Assembly (NCBI RefSeq): GCF_002563925.1 | Contig: NZ_PDJD01000001.1 | Span: 1,990,973-2,054,972 of the forward strand | Direction of reading: 5' to 3' | Length of the DNA stretch: 64,000 nucleotides | Source: Serinibacter salmoneus | GTDB lineage: Bacteria; Actinomycetota; Actinomycetes; Actinomycetales; Beutenbergiaceae | Shown: in pieces, positions 29,522-37,491 of the stretch | Layout of the letters: each line of letters opens with the position of its first letter | Numbering within the stretch: the stretch's first letter is position 1 | Notes under the pieces: model-generated | Database searches by the model: none | The model's input: the letters and a program-made list of their open reading frames with translations, nothing else | Told to the model about the DNA's origin: nothing | Position numbers and translations under genes: made by a program

Positions 29522-29712
29522 TGCCGATCGTCCTTGGCGTCGCCATCGCTATCAGCACCGGGATCATCGTTCTCTCGTGGGCGGTACCGTCGCCGACGTG
29601 GGTTCGCCTGGCACCGATCGCGGGGAGCGCTATCGCCGGATGTGTGGCGCTCCTTCTCGCCTGGATTGCTTGGTCCAGGACCCGAAACCGCACCGGATCT
29701 GGAGACGGATAG
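29485..29712 (+). CDS. Small two-helix membrane protein (possible immunity protein)
   Basis: A 75-residue protein made of two membrane segments (about residues 8-27 and 34-57) and a short basic tail (W-S-R-T-R-N-R-T). It overlaps the last 37 bases of the secreted-protein gene in another frame, so it is probably translated by coupling. Small membrane proteins coded just after a secreted bacteriocin-like protein often give immunity; that role here is inference from layout only. An in-frame ATG at 29446 is possible but less likely. It stops 10 bases before the convergent mnmA stop. Confidence 0.55.
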   Translation: MGRWCVVLASRLVPIVLGVAIAISTGIIVLSWAVPSPTWVRLAPIAGSAIAGCVALLLAWIAWSRTRNRTGSGDG

Positions 29713-29721
29713 GCACGCACC

Positions 29722-30921
29722 TCACACCTGGGCCGGGACCGCCTCGCGGACCTGATCCAGCTCGGCGATGCGTGCGGCGGCGCCGCGGCCGGAGACCGCC
29801 ACAGTCCCCTGACCCAGCACACGATCAGCGCCGTCCACGGCGCCCGGCTCACCCGCCCCGTACACGACCAGGGACTGGCCCGAGGCGAGCCCGCGAAGAG
29901 GCTCGGCCAGACGCACGAGGATCGCATCGCCGTCGTCCACCCCCGCCTCGGCAGCCGGGGCAACACGCCGCACCCGCGCGGGCAGCGGGTCACCGTGCGC
30001 GCGCACCTGCACCCGCGCCTCGGCCCACTCCCCCAGGGGCAGGTCCTGCGCGAGCCACACCACGTCGTCGGCGATGACCTCCCGCACGCTCAGCAGCGCC
30101 TCCGGGCCCACGATCACCCGGTTGGTGGCGGTGTCCACGTCCAGCACGTAGCGGGGCTTGCCGTCGGCGGCGGGGCGGGTGATCCCCAGGCCCTTGCGCT
30201 GGCCCACCGTGTAGGAATAGGCGCCGTCGTGCTGGGCGAGCACCTCACCCTCGGTGTCCACCACCTCACCCGGCTGCGAGCCCAGGTGAGAGCGAAGGAA
30301 GCCCTGCGTGTCGCCGTCGGCCACGAAGCAGATGTCGTAGGAATCCGGTTTGGCGCTGATCGCGATGCGTCGGCGAGCGGCCTCCGCGCGCACGGCGTCC
30401 TTGGTCGGCATGTCCCCCAGCGGGAACAGGCTGCGCTCGAGCCGCTCCTGGCCCATCACCGCCAGCACGTAGGACTGGTCCTTCGCGGCGTCCCGGGCAC
30501 GCCGCAGTTCGCGGCCCTGTGCGCCCTCAGTGATACGGGCGTAGTGACCGGTCGCCACGGCGTCGAACCCCAGCGCGAGGCCGCGGTCCAGGAGCGCGGC
30601 GAACTTGATGTGCTGATTGCACCGCACGCAGGGGTTCGGGGTGCGCCCGGCGGAGTACTCCGAGACGAAGTCGGCCACCACGGTGTCGGTGAACTCCTCC
30701 GAGAGGTCCCACACGTAGTACGGGATCTCCAGCACGTCGGCCGCACGGCGCGCATCGGAGGCGTCCTCGATGGAGCAGCAGCCCCGGGAACCGTTGCGGT
30801 GCTGGGCGCGGGAGCGGGAGAGCGCCATGTGGACGCCGACCACCTCGTGGCCGGCCTCGACGGCGAGCGCCGCGGCGACGGCGGAATCGACCCCTCCGGA
30901 GAGGGCTGCCAGGACGCGCAT
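29722..30921 (-). CDS. mnmA: tRNA-specific 2-thiouridylase
   Basis: MnmA adds sulfur to U34 of Glu, Gln and Lys tRNAs, taking it from a cysteine desulfurase. The 399-residue product has the PP-loop S-G-G-V-D-S at residue 8, the catalytic C98 (N-P-C-V-R-C-N) and the second cysteine C198 (Y-D-I-C-F-V). GAGGAGG precedes the ATG at 30921. The last 123 codons occur a second time at 28004-28378. The cysteine desulfurase that normally adjoins it in actinobacteria is here about 16 kb away, beyond inserted blocks. Confidence 0.97.
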   Translation of the reverse strand: MRVLAALSGGVDSAVAAALAVEAGHEVVGVHMALSRSRAQHRNGSRGCCSIEDASDARRAADVLEIPYYVWDLSEEFTDTVVADFVSEYSAGRTPNPCVRCNQHIKFAALLDRGLALGFDAVATGHYARITEGAQGRELRRARDAAKDQSYVLAVMGQERLERSLFPLGDMPTKDAVRAEAARRRIAISAKPDSYDICFVADGDTQGFLRSHLGSQPGEVVDTEGEVLAQHDGAYSYTVGQRKGLGITRPAADGKPRYVLDVDTATNRVIVGPEALLSVREVIADDVVWLAQDLPLGEWAEARVQVRAHGDPLPARVRRVAPAAEAGVDDGDAILVRLAEPLRGLASGQSLVVYGAGEPGAVDGADRVLGQGTVAVSGRGAAARIAELDQVREAVPAQV

Positions 30922-31030
30922 CGGGCCTCCTCGTGGGTTGCGGGCGTGGTGGGCCGCGGGTCACCGGCCGCGCGATCGGGCCGGGATGGTCGGCCTCGAG
31001 TGTACGTGCGGTGTGCACGGAGCGACCCAC

Positions 31031-31065
31031 GCGCATCACCGCATCACTATGATGAGGTGATGCGC
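31031..31065. promoter_or_regulatory. vapBC operator and leaderless promoter
   Basis: A perfect 10-bp inverted repeat (31031-31040 with 31056-31065) encloses a second one (CATCA at 31042-31046, TGATG at 31050-31054). The centre holds a -10-like TATGAT (31048-31053), 6 bases before the vapB ATG. VapB or the VapBC complex bound here would cover promoter, start site and start codon. Confidence 0.7.
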
Positions 31066-31308
31066 ACCACCATCACGCTCACCCCCGACGCCGATGCGAT
31101 CATCCGCCGCGCCATGGCGGAACGCGGGCTCACGTTCAAGGAGGCCGTCAACGACGCGATCCTGCGCAGCAGTGCCACACCGTCCACCGTGGATCTGACC
31201 TGGCCGACGTACGACCTCGAGTTCCGGTTCGATCCCACGAAGTCCAGTGAGGCGCTCGCTGCGCTCGACGACGAGGACGCAGTGGCGAAGCTCGAGCGCG
31301 GCGCATGA
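31060..31308 (+). CDS. vapB: VapB-type antitoxin
   Basis: An 82-residue antitoxin with an N-terminal ribbon-helix-helix (M-R-T-T-I-T-L-T-P-D-A-D-A-I-I-R-R-A-M, residues 1-35) and a C-terminal toxin-wrapping tail ending K-L-E-R-G-A. It overlaps vapC by 4 bases (ATGA), the standard coupled layout. The start codon lies inside the operator palindrome. The mRNA probably begins at the ATG. Confidence 0.9.
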   Translation: MRTTITLTPDADAIIRRAMAERGLTFKEAVNDAILRSSATPSTVDLTWPTYDLEFRFDPTKSSEALAALDDEDAVAKLERGA

Positions 31309-31742
31309 CCATCGTCGACGTCAATGTGCTGATCTACGCCACGGCGCGGGGGTCTCGACACCACGACCGCGCTCGTGGATGGCTCTTGCGCGCGCTCTCG
31401 GGCTCCCGTCCCGTGGGACTCCCCTGGCACTCGCTCCTCGGTTTCGTGCGACTAGCGACGAGTCCACGTGCGATGGAGCATCCCCTCACCATGGATCAGG
31501 CATGGGACCTCGCGGAGGGATGGCTCTCGAGCGGGGTCGCTGTCACCCCGGAGCCCGATCTCCGCCACCTGAGCCGAGTCAGGTCCCTCATCGCCGCGGT
31601 GTCGGAACAGGGAGGGGTCGGCGGCGCCCTCGTCTCCGATGCGCATCTGGCTGCCCTCGCGATCCAGCACCGAGCCACCCTCATCAGTTTCGATCGGGAC
31701 TTCGAGCGCTTCCCCGGCCTGCACTGGGAGATGCCCTCCTAG
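31305..31742 (+). CDS. vapC: VapC-type PIN-domain toxin
   Basis: A 145-residue PIN-domain ribonuclease. The first acid is D5 (M-T-I-V-D-V-N-V-L-I-Y-A) and the late acids are in V-S-D-A-H-L-A-A-L-A and S-F-D-R-D-F-E-R-F-P-G-L. The family motif G-L-P-W-H-S-L-L-G-F-V-R-L-A-T is intact, as in the Rv0301 type. VapC enzymes cut specific tRNAs or rRNA when VapB is degraded; the target here is not predictable. The gene appears complete and functional, unlike the broken antitoxin at 25158. Confidence 0.9.
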   Translation: MTIVDVNVLIYATARGSRHHDRARGWLLRALSGSRPVGLPWHSLLGFVRLATSPRAMEHPLTMDQAWDLAEGWLSSGVAVTPEPDLRHLSRVRSLIAAVSEQGGVGGALVSDAHLAALAIQHRATLISFDRDFERFPGLHWEMPS

Positions 31743-31795
31743 CCGGCCCTCCGAGCCGCCCCGCCGACCGGGTACTTGCGCAGAGTTCGCGCGCG

Positions 31796-31889
31796 TCGGG
31801 GCTGCACAAACACACGCTCGGCGGGAGTGGGCCTGCGTAAGCACACGCTCGGCGGGAGCGGGGCTGCACAAACACACGCTCGGCGGGAG
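31796..31889. repeat. 31-bp tandem repeat, three copies
   Basis: The 17-bp core CACACGCTCGGCGGGAG recurs at 31811-31827, 31842-31858 and 31873-31889, each preceded by a variant of GGGCTGCACAAA. It fills the space between the convergent vapC and metG stops. Purpose unknown; possibly a minisatellite. Confidence 0.85.
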
Positions 31890-31912
31890 GGCGGCCCGCG
31901 GGAGGGATCGGG

Positions 31913-33502
31913 CTACTCCTGGGGTTCGACCCAGCGCGGGAAGACGCCGCTCGGCGCCGGCAGCGCGGTGCCGGGCACCAGGCGCTCGCCGACCGCGGCG
32001 AACGGCACCTCGCTCGGCAGCCCGAGCTGCGTGAGCATGACGCCGGCGCTGGTGGGCATCACCGGCTGCACCAGGGTTGCCACGGTGCGCACCACCTCCA
32101 TGGTCACCCGCAGCACCGTGCCCATCCGGGGCAGGTCCTCCTTGAGCTTCCACGGCTGCTGCGCCGAGAAGTACCGGTTGGTCTCCCCCAGCATCGACCA
32201 CAGCGCCTCGAGGTAGAGGTGCAGCGCCTGCACCTCGATGTGGCCGCGGGCGGTCTCCAGCAGCGTGGCGGCGCGCGCCAGCAGCGCCTCGTCCTCCTCG
32301 GTCAGGTCACCGAGCTCGGGGACCTGGCCGCCGAGGTTCTTCGCGACCATGGACAGGGAGCGCTGCGCGAGGTTCCCGAGCTCGTTGGCGAGGTCGGCGT
32401 TGATGCGCGCGACCACGGCCTCGTGGGAGTAGGAGCCGTCCTGCCCGTAGGAGAACTCCCGGGTGAGGAAGTAGCGGGTGGCATCCAGCCCGTACCGCTC
32501 GGCGAACTCCAGTGGCGAGGCCGCGGTGCCGTCGGACTTGGACATCTTGCGCCCGCCCGCGTACAGGAACCCGTGCGCGTAGACCCGCGTGGGCAGCGGC
32601 AGGCCGGCGGACATGAGGAACGCGGGCCAGTACACGGCGTGGAACCGGATGATGTCCTTGCCGATGATGTGCAGGTCCGCCGGCCAGTACCGCTGGTAGG
32701 AGGCGGAGTCGACGTCCGGGAACCCGGCGCCGGTGAGGTAGTTCGTCAGGGCGTCCACCCACACGTACATCACGTGCTCGGGTGCGCCCGGCACAGGCAC
32801 GCCCCAGTCGAACGTGGTGCGCGAGATCGACAGGTCCCGCAAGCCGGTGCGCACGAACGCGGCGACCTCGTTGCGGCGCACGTCCGGCCCCACGAACTCC
32901 GGGTGCTCCTCGTACAGCGCGAGCAGCTTGTCGGTGTAGGCCGAGAGCCGGAAGAAGTAGGACGGCTCCGTGGTCCAGGTGACCTCGGTGCCGGTGGCGG
33001 TGGCCACGCGCTCGCCGGAGTCGATGACCTCGGTCTCGTCCTCGGCGTAGTAGGCCTCGTCCCGCACCGAGTACCAGCCCTCGTAGTGGTCGAGGTAGAT
33101 GTCCCCGGCCTCGACCATGCGCTGCCAGATCGCCTGACTCGCCTCGATGTGGTCGGCGTCGGTGGTGCGGATGAACCGGTCGAAGGAGATGCCCAGGCCG
33201 CGCTGCATCTCCTCGAACACGTCGGAGTTGCCGCGCGCGAACGTGGCCGGGTCCACACCTGCCTTCTGCGCCGCCTGCATCATCTTGATGCCGTGCTCGT
33301 CCGTGCCGGTCAGGAACCGCACGTCGAAGCCGTCCAGGCGCTTGAACCGCGCCAGCACATCGGTGGTCACGTACTCGTACGCCGTGCCCATGTGCGGCTT
33401 CGCGTTCGGGTAGGCGATCGCCGTGGTCAGGTAGTAGGCAGGCTGCTGCTCGGTCACGGGGGTCAAGCCTACCGACGCCCCACTCGGTCCCGGAACAGCC
33501 AC
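31913..33502 (-). CDS. metG: Methionyl-tRNA synthetase
   Basis: A class I aminoacyl-tRNA synthetase of 529 residues that charges tRNA-Met. The HIGH motif appears as P-H-M-G-T-A-Y-E-Y near residue 37 and K-M-S-K-S near residue 320, in the short bacterial form without a C-terminal tRNA-binding domain. The GTG at 33502 is used because AGGA lies 5 bases upstream; it directly follows the stop of the ABC permease gene (TGAGTG). A GTG at 33457 also fits the family start but has no ribosome-binding site. Confidence 0.95.
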   Translation of the reverse strand: MAVPGPSGASVGLTPVTEQQPAYYLTTAIAYPNAKPHMGTAYEYVTTDVLARFKRLDGFDVRFLTGTDEHGIKMMQAAQKAGVDPATFARGNSDVFEEMQRGLGISFDRFIRTTDADHIEASQAIWQRMVEAGDIYLDHYEGWYSVRDEAYYAEDETEVIDSGERVATATGTEVTWTTEPSYFFRLSAYTDKLLALYEEHPEFVGPDVRRNEVAAFVRTGLRDLSISRTTFDWGVPVPGAPEHVMYVWVDALTNYLTGAGFPDVDSASYQRYWPADLHIIGKDIIRFHAVYWPAFLMSAGLPLPTRVYAHGFLYAGGRKMSKSDGTAASPLEFAERYGLDATRYFLTREFSYGQDGSYSHEAVVARINADLANELGNLAQRSLSMVAKNLGGQVPELGDLTEEDEALLARAATLLETARGHIEVQALHLYLEALWSMLGETNRYFSAQQPWKLKEDLPRMGTVLRVTMEVVRTVATLVQPVMPTSAGVMLTQLGLPSEVPFAAVGERLVPGTALPAPSGVFPRWVEPQE

Positions 33503-34336
33503 TCAGTCCTGGAACAGCGCCCGCAGCCGCCGCGTGGCCACCACCACCCCGAGGACCACCATGGCGACCAGGTATCCCACGTGCACCAGGAGCGCCCCGT
33601 CCATCACCCCGAGGGTCAGGCCCCGCACCAGTTCCACGCAGTGCCACAGGGGCAGCGCCATCACGAGCCACTGGATCGCCTCGGGGTAGACCGTGATCGG
33701 GTAGAAGGTGGCCGAGAACAGGAACATCGGCAGCATCACGAACGTGATCCAGTCCATCTGCTGGAAGGTGCGCATGAAACTGGTGATCGCCATCCCGACC
33801 GCGGCGAACGCGAACGCGATGAGCACCACCGCGGGCAGTGCGAGCAGCGCGGACCAGGACCCGTTCAGACCCAGCACCTGCATCACGAGGAGGAACCCGC
33901 CGGCGTAGGCGACCCCGCGCAGCATCGCGTAGGCCATTTCGCCGCCGGCCACGTCCAGGGGGCCCAGCGGCGTGGTGAGCATGGTGCGGTAGAGCTTGGA
34001 GAATCGGAGCTTGAAGAACACATTCCAGGTGGAGTCGAACACCGCGCCGTTCATCGCCGAGACCGCCAGCAGCGCGGGGGCGATGTAGGCGGCGTAGGTG
34101 ACCGTCTCCCCGCCCGGCAGGGTGACGTCCCCGATGTAGGTGCCCAACCCGATGCCCATCGCCAGCAGGTAGAACACCGGCTCGAAGAAGCCGGAGACGA
34201 CCACGGCCCAGGTGGAGGACTTGGTGGCGATGAGGCCGCGCAGCAGCACGATCCGGGCGTTGCCGGAGTAGATGGCGCCGAGGGGCCGACGGCGTGGCAC
34301 GGCCGCGCGGGCCGCCTCCCGGGCGGGGGTGCTCAT
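33503..34336 (-). CDS. ABC exporter permease (NodJ/Drr type), second subunit
   Basis: A 277-residue ABC-2 permease with six predicted helices and the family region F-L-F-S-A-T-F-Y-P-I-T-V-Y-P near the C-terminal third. It overlaps the first permease gene by 4 bases. With the neighbouring permease and ATPase it forms an export system of the lipo-oligosaccharide (NodIJ) or drug-resistance (DrrAB) type. The gene directly adjoins metG. The substrate is unknown. Confidence 0.9.
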   Translation of the reverse strand: MSTPAREAARAAVPRRRPLGAIYSGNARIVLLRGLIATKSSTWAVVVSGFFEPVFYLLAMGIGLGTYIGDVTLPGGETVTYAAYIAPALLAVSAMNGAVFDSTWNVFFKLRFSKLYRTMLTTPLGPLDVAGGEMAYAMLRGVAYAGGFLLVMQVLGLNGSWSALLALPAVVLIAFAFAAVGMAITSFMRTFQQMDWITFVMLPMFLFSATFYPITVYPEAIQWLVMALPLWHCVELVRGLTLGVMDGALLVHVGYLVAMVVLGVVVATRRLRALFQD

Positions 34337-35292
34337 GCGAGCCTCCTGGTGAAGGTGCGCACCGCGAGCACGGCGCCGAGCGCCGCGTACAGGGCGAGGA
34401 CCGCGAGGTGGACGACGACGAGCCACGCCGTGGTCGGTGCGCCGTAGGTGAGGAATCGGCCCAGTTCCGCGCCGTGCCAGACCGGGGAGAGCCAGCCGAT
34501 CGGCTGCAGCCAGGCGGGCAGGGTCGCCAGCGGGTAGAACGTGCCGGAGAAGAGGAACAGTGGGGTGAAGACGAAACGCTGGATGAGGGCCATCTGGCCG
34601 CGGTCCTCCCGCAGGCTCGCGCTGTAGGCCAGCAGCGGCAGGCCGAAGGCCAGACCCGCGAGCACCCCCGTGAGCACCGAGAGCGCGCCGAGCAGCGGCC
34701 GGTCCACGGCGCCGAAGGCCACGGTGATGAGGTAGTAGGCGCCGGTCACGAACGCCATCCGCATGGCGACGGCGAGCACCAGCCCGGCGGGGATGTCCCG
34801 GGTGGCCAGGGGGCTGGCGGCGATGCCGAAGAAGGTCTTGCGCCACTTGAAGCCCGCCATCACGGGGTAGGTGAACTCCTCCATGCCCACGCTGACGGCG
34901 GCGGTGACCGCCAGCGCGGGGGCCACGAAGGTGACGTAGCTGACCGGTCCCGCTGCGCCGTCGGCCACCGAGACGGGGATGACGGCCGCCAGGCCGAGGC
35001 CCAGTCCCAGCAGGTAGATCAGGGGCGAGCCGATGCCGCCCACCACGAGGGTCCAGCCGTAGGCGCGCATGGAGTGCAGGAACGTCTCGCAGGCATACCA
35101 CCAGCCGAAGCGCCGGGGGCGGTCCCCGCCGGCCAGCGCCGCCCGGCGCCGTTCCTCCAGGCTCGCCTCGGGCCCGAGGGCATTGGTGCGGATGGTGGCG
35201 CCGTCGCTGACCCGGGTGCGGTCCACGGCCGCGCCGGGCGGCTCAGGGGTCGAGTCGGCAGGTGTCGACCCAGCCGGGGTGAACTCAGTCAA
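34333..35292 (-). CDS. ABC exporter permease (NodJ/Drr type), first subunit
   Basis: A 319-residue ABC-2 permease with a disordered N-terminal tail of about 60 residues (Pro/Thr/Ser-rich, then E-E-R-R-R) and six predicted helices. It shares the F-L-F-S-G-T-F-Y-P-L motif with the other permease. It overlaps the ATPase gene by 8 bases and the second permease by 4, so the three are expressed together. Two different permeases suggest a heterodimeric channel. Confidence 0.9.
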   Translation of the reverse strand: MTEFTPAGSTPADSTPEPPGAAVDRTRVSDGATIRTNALGPEASLEERRRAALAGGDRPRRFGWWYACETFLHSMRAYGWTLVVGGIGSPLIYLLGLGLGLAAVIPVSVADGAAGPVSYVTFVAPALAVTAAVSVGMEEFTYPVMAGFKWRKTFFGIAASPLATRDIPAGLVLAVAMRMAFVTGAYYLITVAFGAVDRPLLGALSVLTGVLAGLAFGLPLLAYSASLREDRGQMALIQRFVFTPLFLFSGTFYPLATLPAWLQPIGWLSPVWHGAELGRFLTYGAPTTAWLVVVHLAVLALYAALGAVLAVRTFTRRLA

Positions 35293-36232
35293 CGAGGCTC
35301 CTCCCGGTCAGACGCAGGAACACGTCCTCCAGGCTGGAGCGGCGCACGAGGGAGGTGGTGGGGTGCAGGCCGCGGCCCACCACCTCCTCCAGGGCGCGCT
35401 CACCGTCCGGGGTGTAGACCAGCAGGCGATCGGGGAGCACCTCCACCCGCTCGGCGAGTGCGCCGATGGCGGCCACGTCGTCGGCCACCTCGGCGTTGCG
35501 GCTCGAGCCGAAGCGCACCTCCAGCACCTCGCGGGAGGAGTAGCGGCGGATGAGGTCGGCCGGGGAGCCCTCGGCCATGATCGCGCCGTGGTCCACCACG
35601 ATGAGGCGGTCGCACAGCTGCTCGGCCTCGTCCATGTAGTGGGTGGTGATGACCAGGGTGGTGCCGGCCTCCTTGAGGCGGAACAGCCGGTCCCACAGCA
35701 CGTGCCGGGCCTGCGGGTCCAGGCCGGTGGTCGGCTCGTCCAACATGAAGATCTGCGGGGTGTTCATCAGGCCGCGGGCGATCGTCAGGCGGCGCTTCAT
35801 GCCCCCGGACAGGTCGTCCACCTTGGCGCCGGCCTTGTCGGTGAGCTGGGCGAACTCCAGCAACTCCTCGGCGCGCTCGCGGCACACGGCGCGCGGCAGG
35901 CCGAAGTAGCGGCCGTACATGATCAGGTTGTCGCGGGCGCGCATGTCCGGGTCGAGGTTGTCCTCCTGCGGCACCACCCCGAGCTGGCTGCGGATCTGCG
36001 GACCGTGGGTCTCCGGGTCCAGGCCCAGCACCTGCAGGTCTCCCCCGGTGCGGCGCGAGACGGCGGAGATCATCCGCATCGTGGTGGACTTCCCGGCGCC
36101 GTTCGGGCCCAGCAGGCCGAAGGACTCCCCCGCGGTCACCTCGAAGTCGATGCCGTCCACGGCGGTGAACTCGCCGTAGCGCTTGGTGAGGGAGGAGGCG
36201 GTGATCACGGGTGCTGGCACACGGGTGAGCAT
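35285..36232 (-). CDS. ABC exporter ATPase (NodI/DrrA type)
   Basis: A 315-residue ATPase. Walker A is G-P-N-G-A-G-K-S-T, the Q-loop V-P-Q-E-D-N-L-D, the signature L-S-G-G-M-K-R-R, Walker B I-F-M-L-D-E-P and the switch histidine T-T-H. The C-terminal extension with R-R-S-S-L-E-D-V-F-L-R-L-T-G is typical of the DRA (DrrA/NodI) branch. I chose the ATG at 36232; a GTG at 36253 has no ribosome-binding site. The gene is divergent from the ROK regulator, 72 bases away. Confidence 0.92.
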   Translation of the reverse strand: MLTRVPAPVITASSLTKRYGEFTAVDGIDFEVTAGESFGLLGPNGAGKSTTMRMISAVSRRTGGDLQVLGLDPETHGPQIRSQLGVVPQEDNLDPDMRARDNLIMYGRYFGLPRAVCRERAEELLEFAQLTDKAGAKVDDLSGGMKRRLTIARGLMNTPQIFMLDEPTTGLDPQARHVLWDRLFRLKEAGTTLVITTHYMDEAEQLCDRLIVVDHGAIMAEGSPADLIRRYSSREVLEVRFGSSRNAEVADDVAAIGALAERVEVLPDRLLVYTPDGERALEEVVGRGLHPTTSLVRRSSLEDVFLRLTGRSLVD

Positions 36233-36282
36233 ACGTCCGCCGGGCTCGATCACGGGCGCCCCGAGGGGTTGCGCTTTGATTG

Positions 36283-36299
36283 TTAGTAAGGTTTACTAT
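36283..36299. promoter_or_regulatory. ROK operator overlapping the -10 box
   Basis: TAGTAA (36284-36289), three bases, TTACTA (36293-36298) form a perfect inverted repeat. The -10-like TACTAT (36294-36299) overlaps it and ends 5 bases before the ATG. A related site lies upstream of the hexosaminidase gene. Confidence 0.65.
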
Positions 36300-36304
36300 C
36301 ATTC

Positions 36305-37447
36305 ATGTCGACCACCCCGACCCTCCGGCCCCTGCGGCCGATGGCCAAGCTCCTCCCGGAGGCCGCGCGGCGCCACAACCGCGCCCTGGTGCTGCAGACC
36401 CTGCTGCGCACCGAGGGCCTCTCGCGGGCCGACGTGGCCCGCGCCACCGGCCTGACCCGCGTCACGGTCTCGGACCTGGTGGCCGACCTCATCGCCGACG
36501 GCATGGTGACCGAGTCCGGCCCGCAGGAGGGGCGACGCCCCGGCAAGCCGGCCACCGTGCTGTCCGTGGATGCCACCAGCCGGTACGCCATCGGCCTGGA
36601 CCTGGCCGACCACGCCCGCTTCCGCGGCGCCCTGCTCGGCATCGACGGCCGGGTGATCGTCCGCGCCGAGCGCCCCCTCGGGGACGCACGCGGCGAGGAC
36701 GCCCTCGCCCTGGCCACCGAGCTGGCCCGCGAACTCGCGCAGGCCGCGCAGGCCCACTCCCGCCCGCTGCTCGGCGTGGGGGTCGGCTCCCCCGGTGTCG
36801 TGGACCCCAGCGGCACCGTGCACTCGGCGCCGAACCTGCGCTGGAGCGACGTGCCCCTGCAGGCCCACCTCGCCCAGGCCCTCGGAGCCCCCGCCGTCGT
36901 GGTCAACGACGCCCATGCCGCGGTGCTCGCCGAGCACGGCGCCGGCGAGGGTTCCCCCGACATGATGCTGGTGGCCATCGGCCACGGTGTCGGTGCCGGC
37001 CTCATCGTGGGCGGCACCCCGGTGCTCGGCGCCCGCAGCGCGGCCGGTGAGATCGGGCACGTGACGATCGGCTCCGACGTCGGGCCGCTGTGCGCGTGCG
37101 GGAAGCACGGCTGCCTGGAGGCCTGGGCCTCCGTACCGCGCATCACGCGGGCACTGGCGGACGCGGGTGCGGACGCCGGCGCCCGCACCCAGGTGTTGCG
37201 CGCCGCCGGTGAGCGCCTCGGCATGGCGCTGGCGCCCGTCATCGGCGCCCTCGACCTCGACCAGATCGTGCTGTCCGGCCCCCAGGAGCTGCTGCTCGGG
37301 GAGGTCCTGGAGACCACCCGCGCCACCCTGCTGGAGCGCACCCGCTTCCACGACCACGTCACCGTGCGGATGTCCGAACTCGGCGAGGACATCGTGCTGC
37401 GCGGCGCAGGCGCCGCGATCGTCACCCATCTTCTCGGGGTCTCCTGA
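36305..37447 (+). CDS. ROK-family transcriptional repressor (NagC/XylR type)
   Basis: A 380-residue regulator. Residues 20-75 hold a winged helix (L-S-R-A-D-V-A-R-A-T-G-L-T-R-V-T-V-S-D-L-V); the remainder is a ROK sugar-binding domain with the zinc motif C-A-C-G-K-H-G-C-L-E. The phosphate-binding D-x-G-G-T motif of ROK kinases is lost (L-D-L-A-D-H), as expected for a repressor rather than an enzyme. It heads the ABC sugar-uptake genes and has an operator over its own promoter, so autoregulation is likely. The inducer is probably an N-acetylated sugar (inference from the neighbours). Confidence 0.92.
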   Translation: MSTTPTLRPLRPMAKLLPEAARRHNRALVLQTLLRTEGLSRADVARATGLTRVTVSDLVADLIADGMVTESGPQEGRRPGKPATVLSVDATSRYAIGLDLADHARFRGALLGIDGRVIVRAERPLGDARGEDALALATELARELAQAAQAHSRPLLGVGVGSPGVVDPSGTVHSAPNLRWSDVPLQAHLAQALGAPAVVVNDAHAAVLAEHGAGEGSPDMMLVAIGHGVGAGLIVGGTPVLGARSAAGEIGHVTIGSDVGPLCACGKHGCLEAWASVPRITRALADAGADAGARTQVLRAAGERLGMALAPVIGALDLDQIVLSGPQELLLGEVLETTRATLLERTRFHDHVTVRMSELGEDIVLRGAGAAIVTHLLGVS

Positions 37448-37491
37448 CCCCGTCACGTCCCCCAACCCCAATCCCCACCCGGGAGGAACCC

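Noticed and set aside
28379-29721. Insertion sequence as the carrier of the mnmA island
   Set aside because: There is no transposase frame, no terminal inverted repeat that I can see, and the flanking duplication is about 370 bp, far longer than a target-site duplication.
31796-31889. Possible CRISPR array
   Set aside because: Only three units, the 14-base parts between the cores are themselves similar, and no cas gene is in the window.
37448-37491. Third ROK operator before the binding-protein gene
   Set aside because: The 44-base gap is C-rich and has no A+T-rich inverted repeat; the gene is probably cotranscribed with the regulator.
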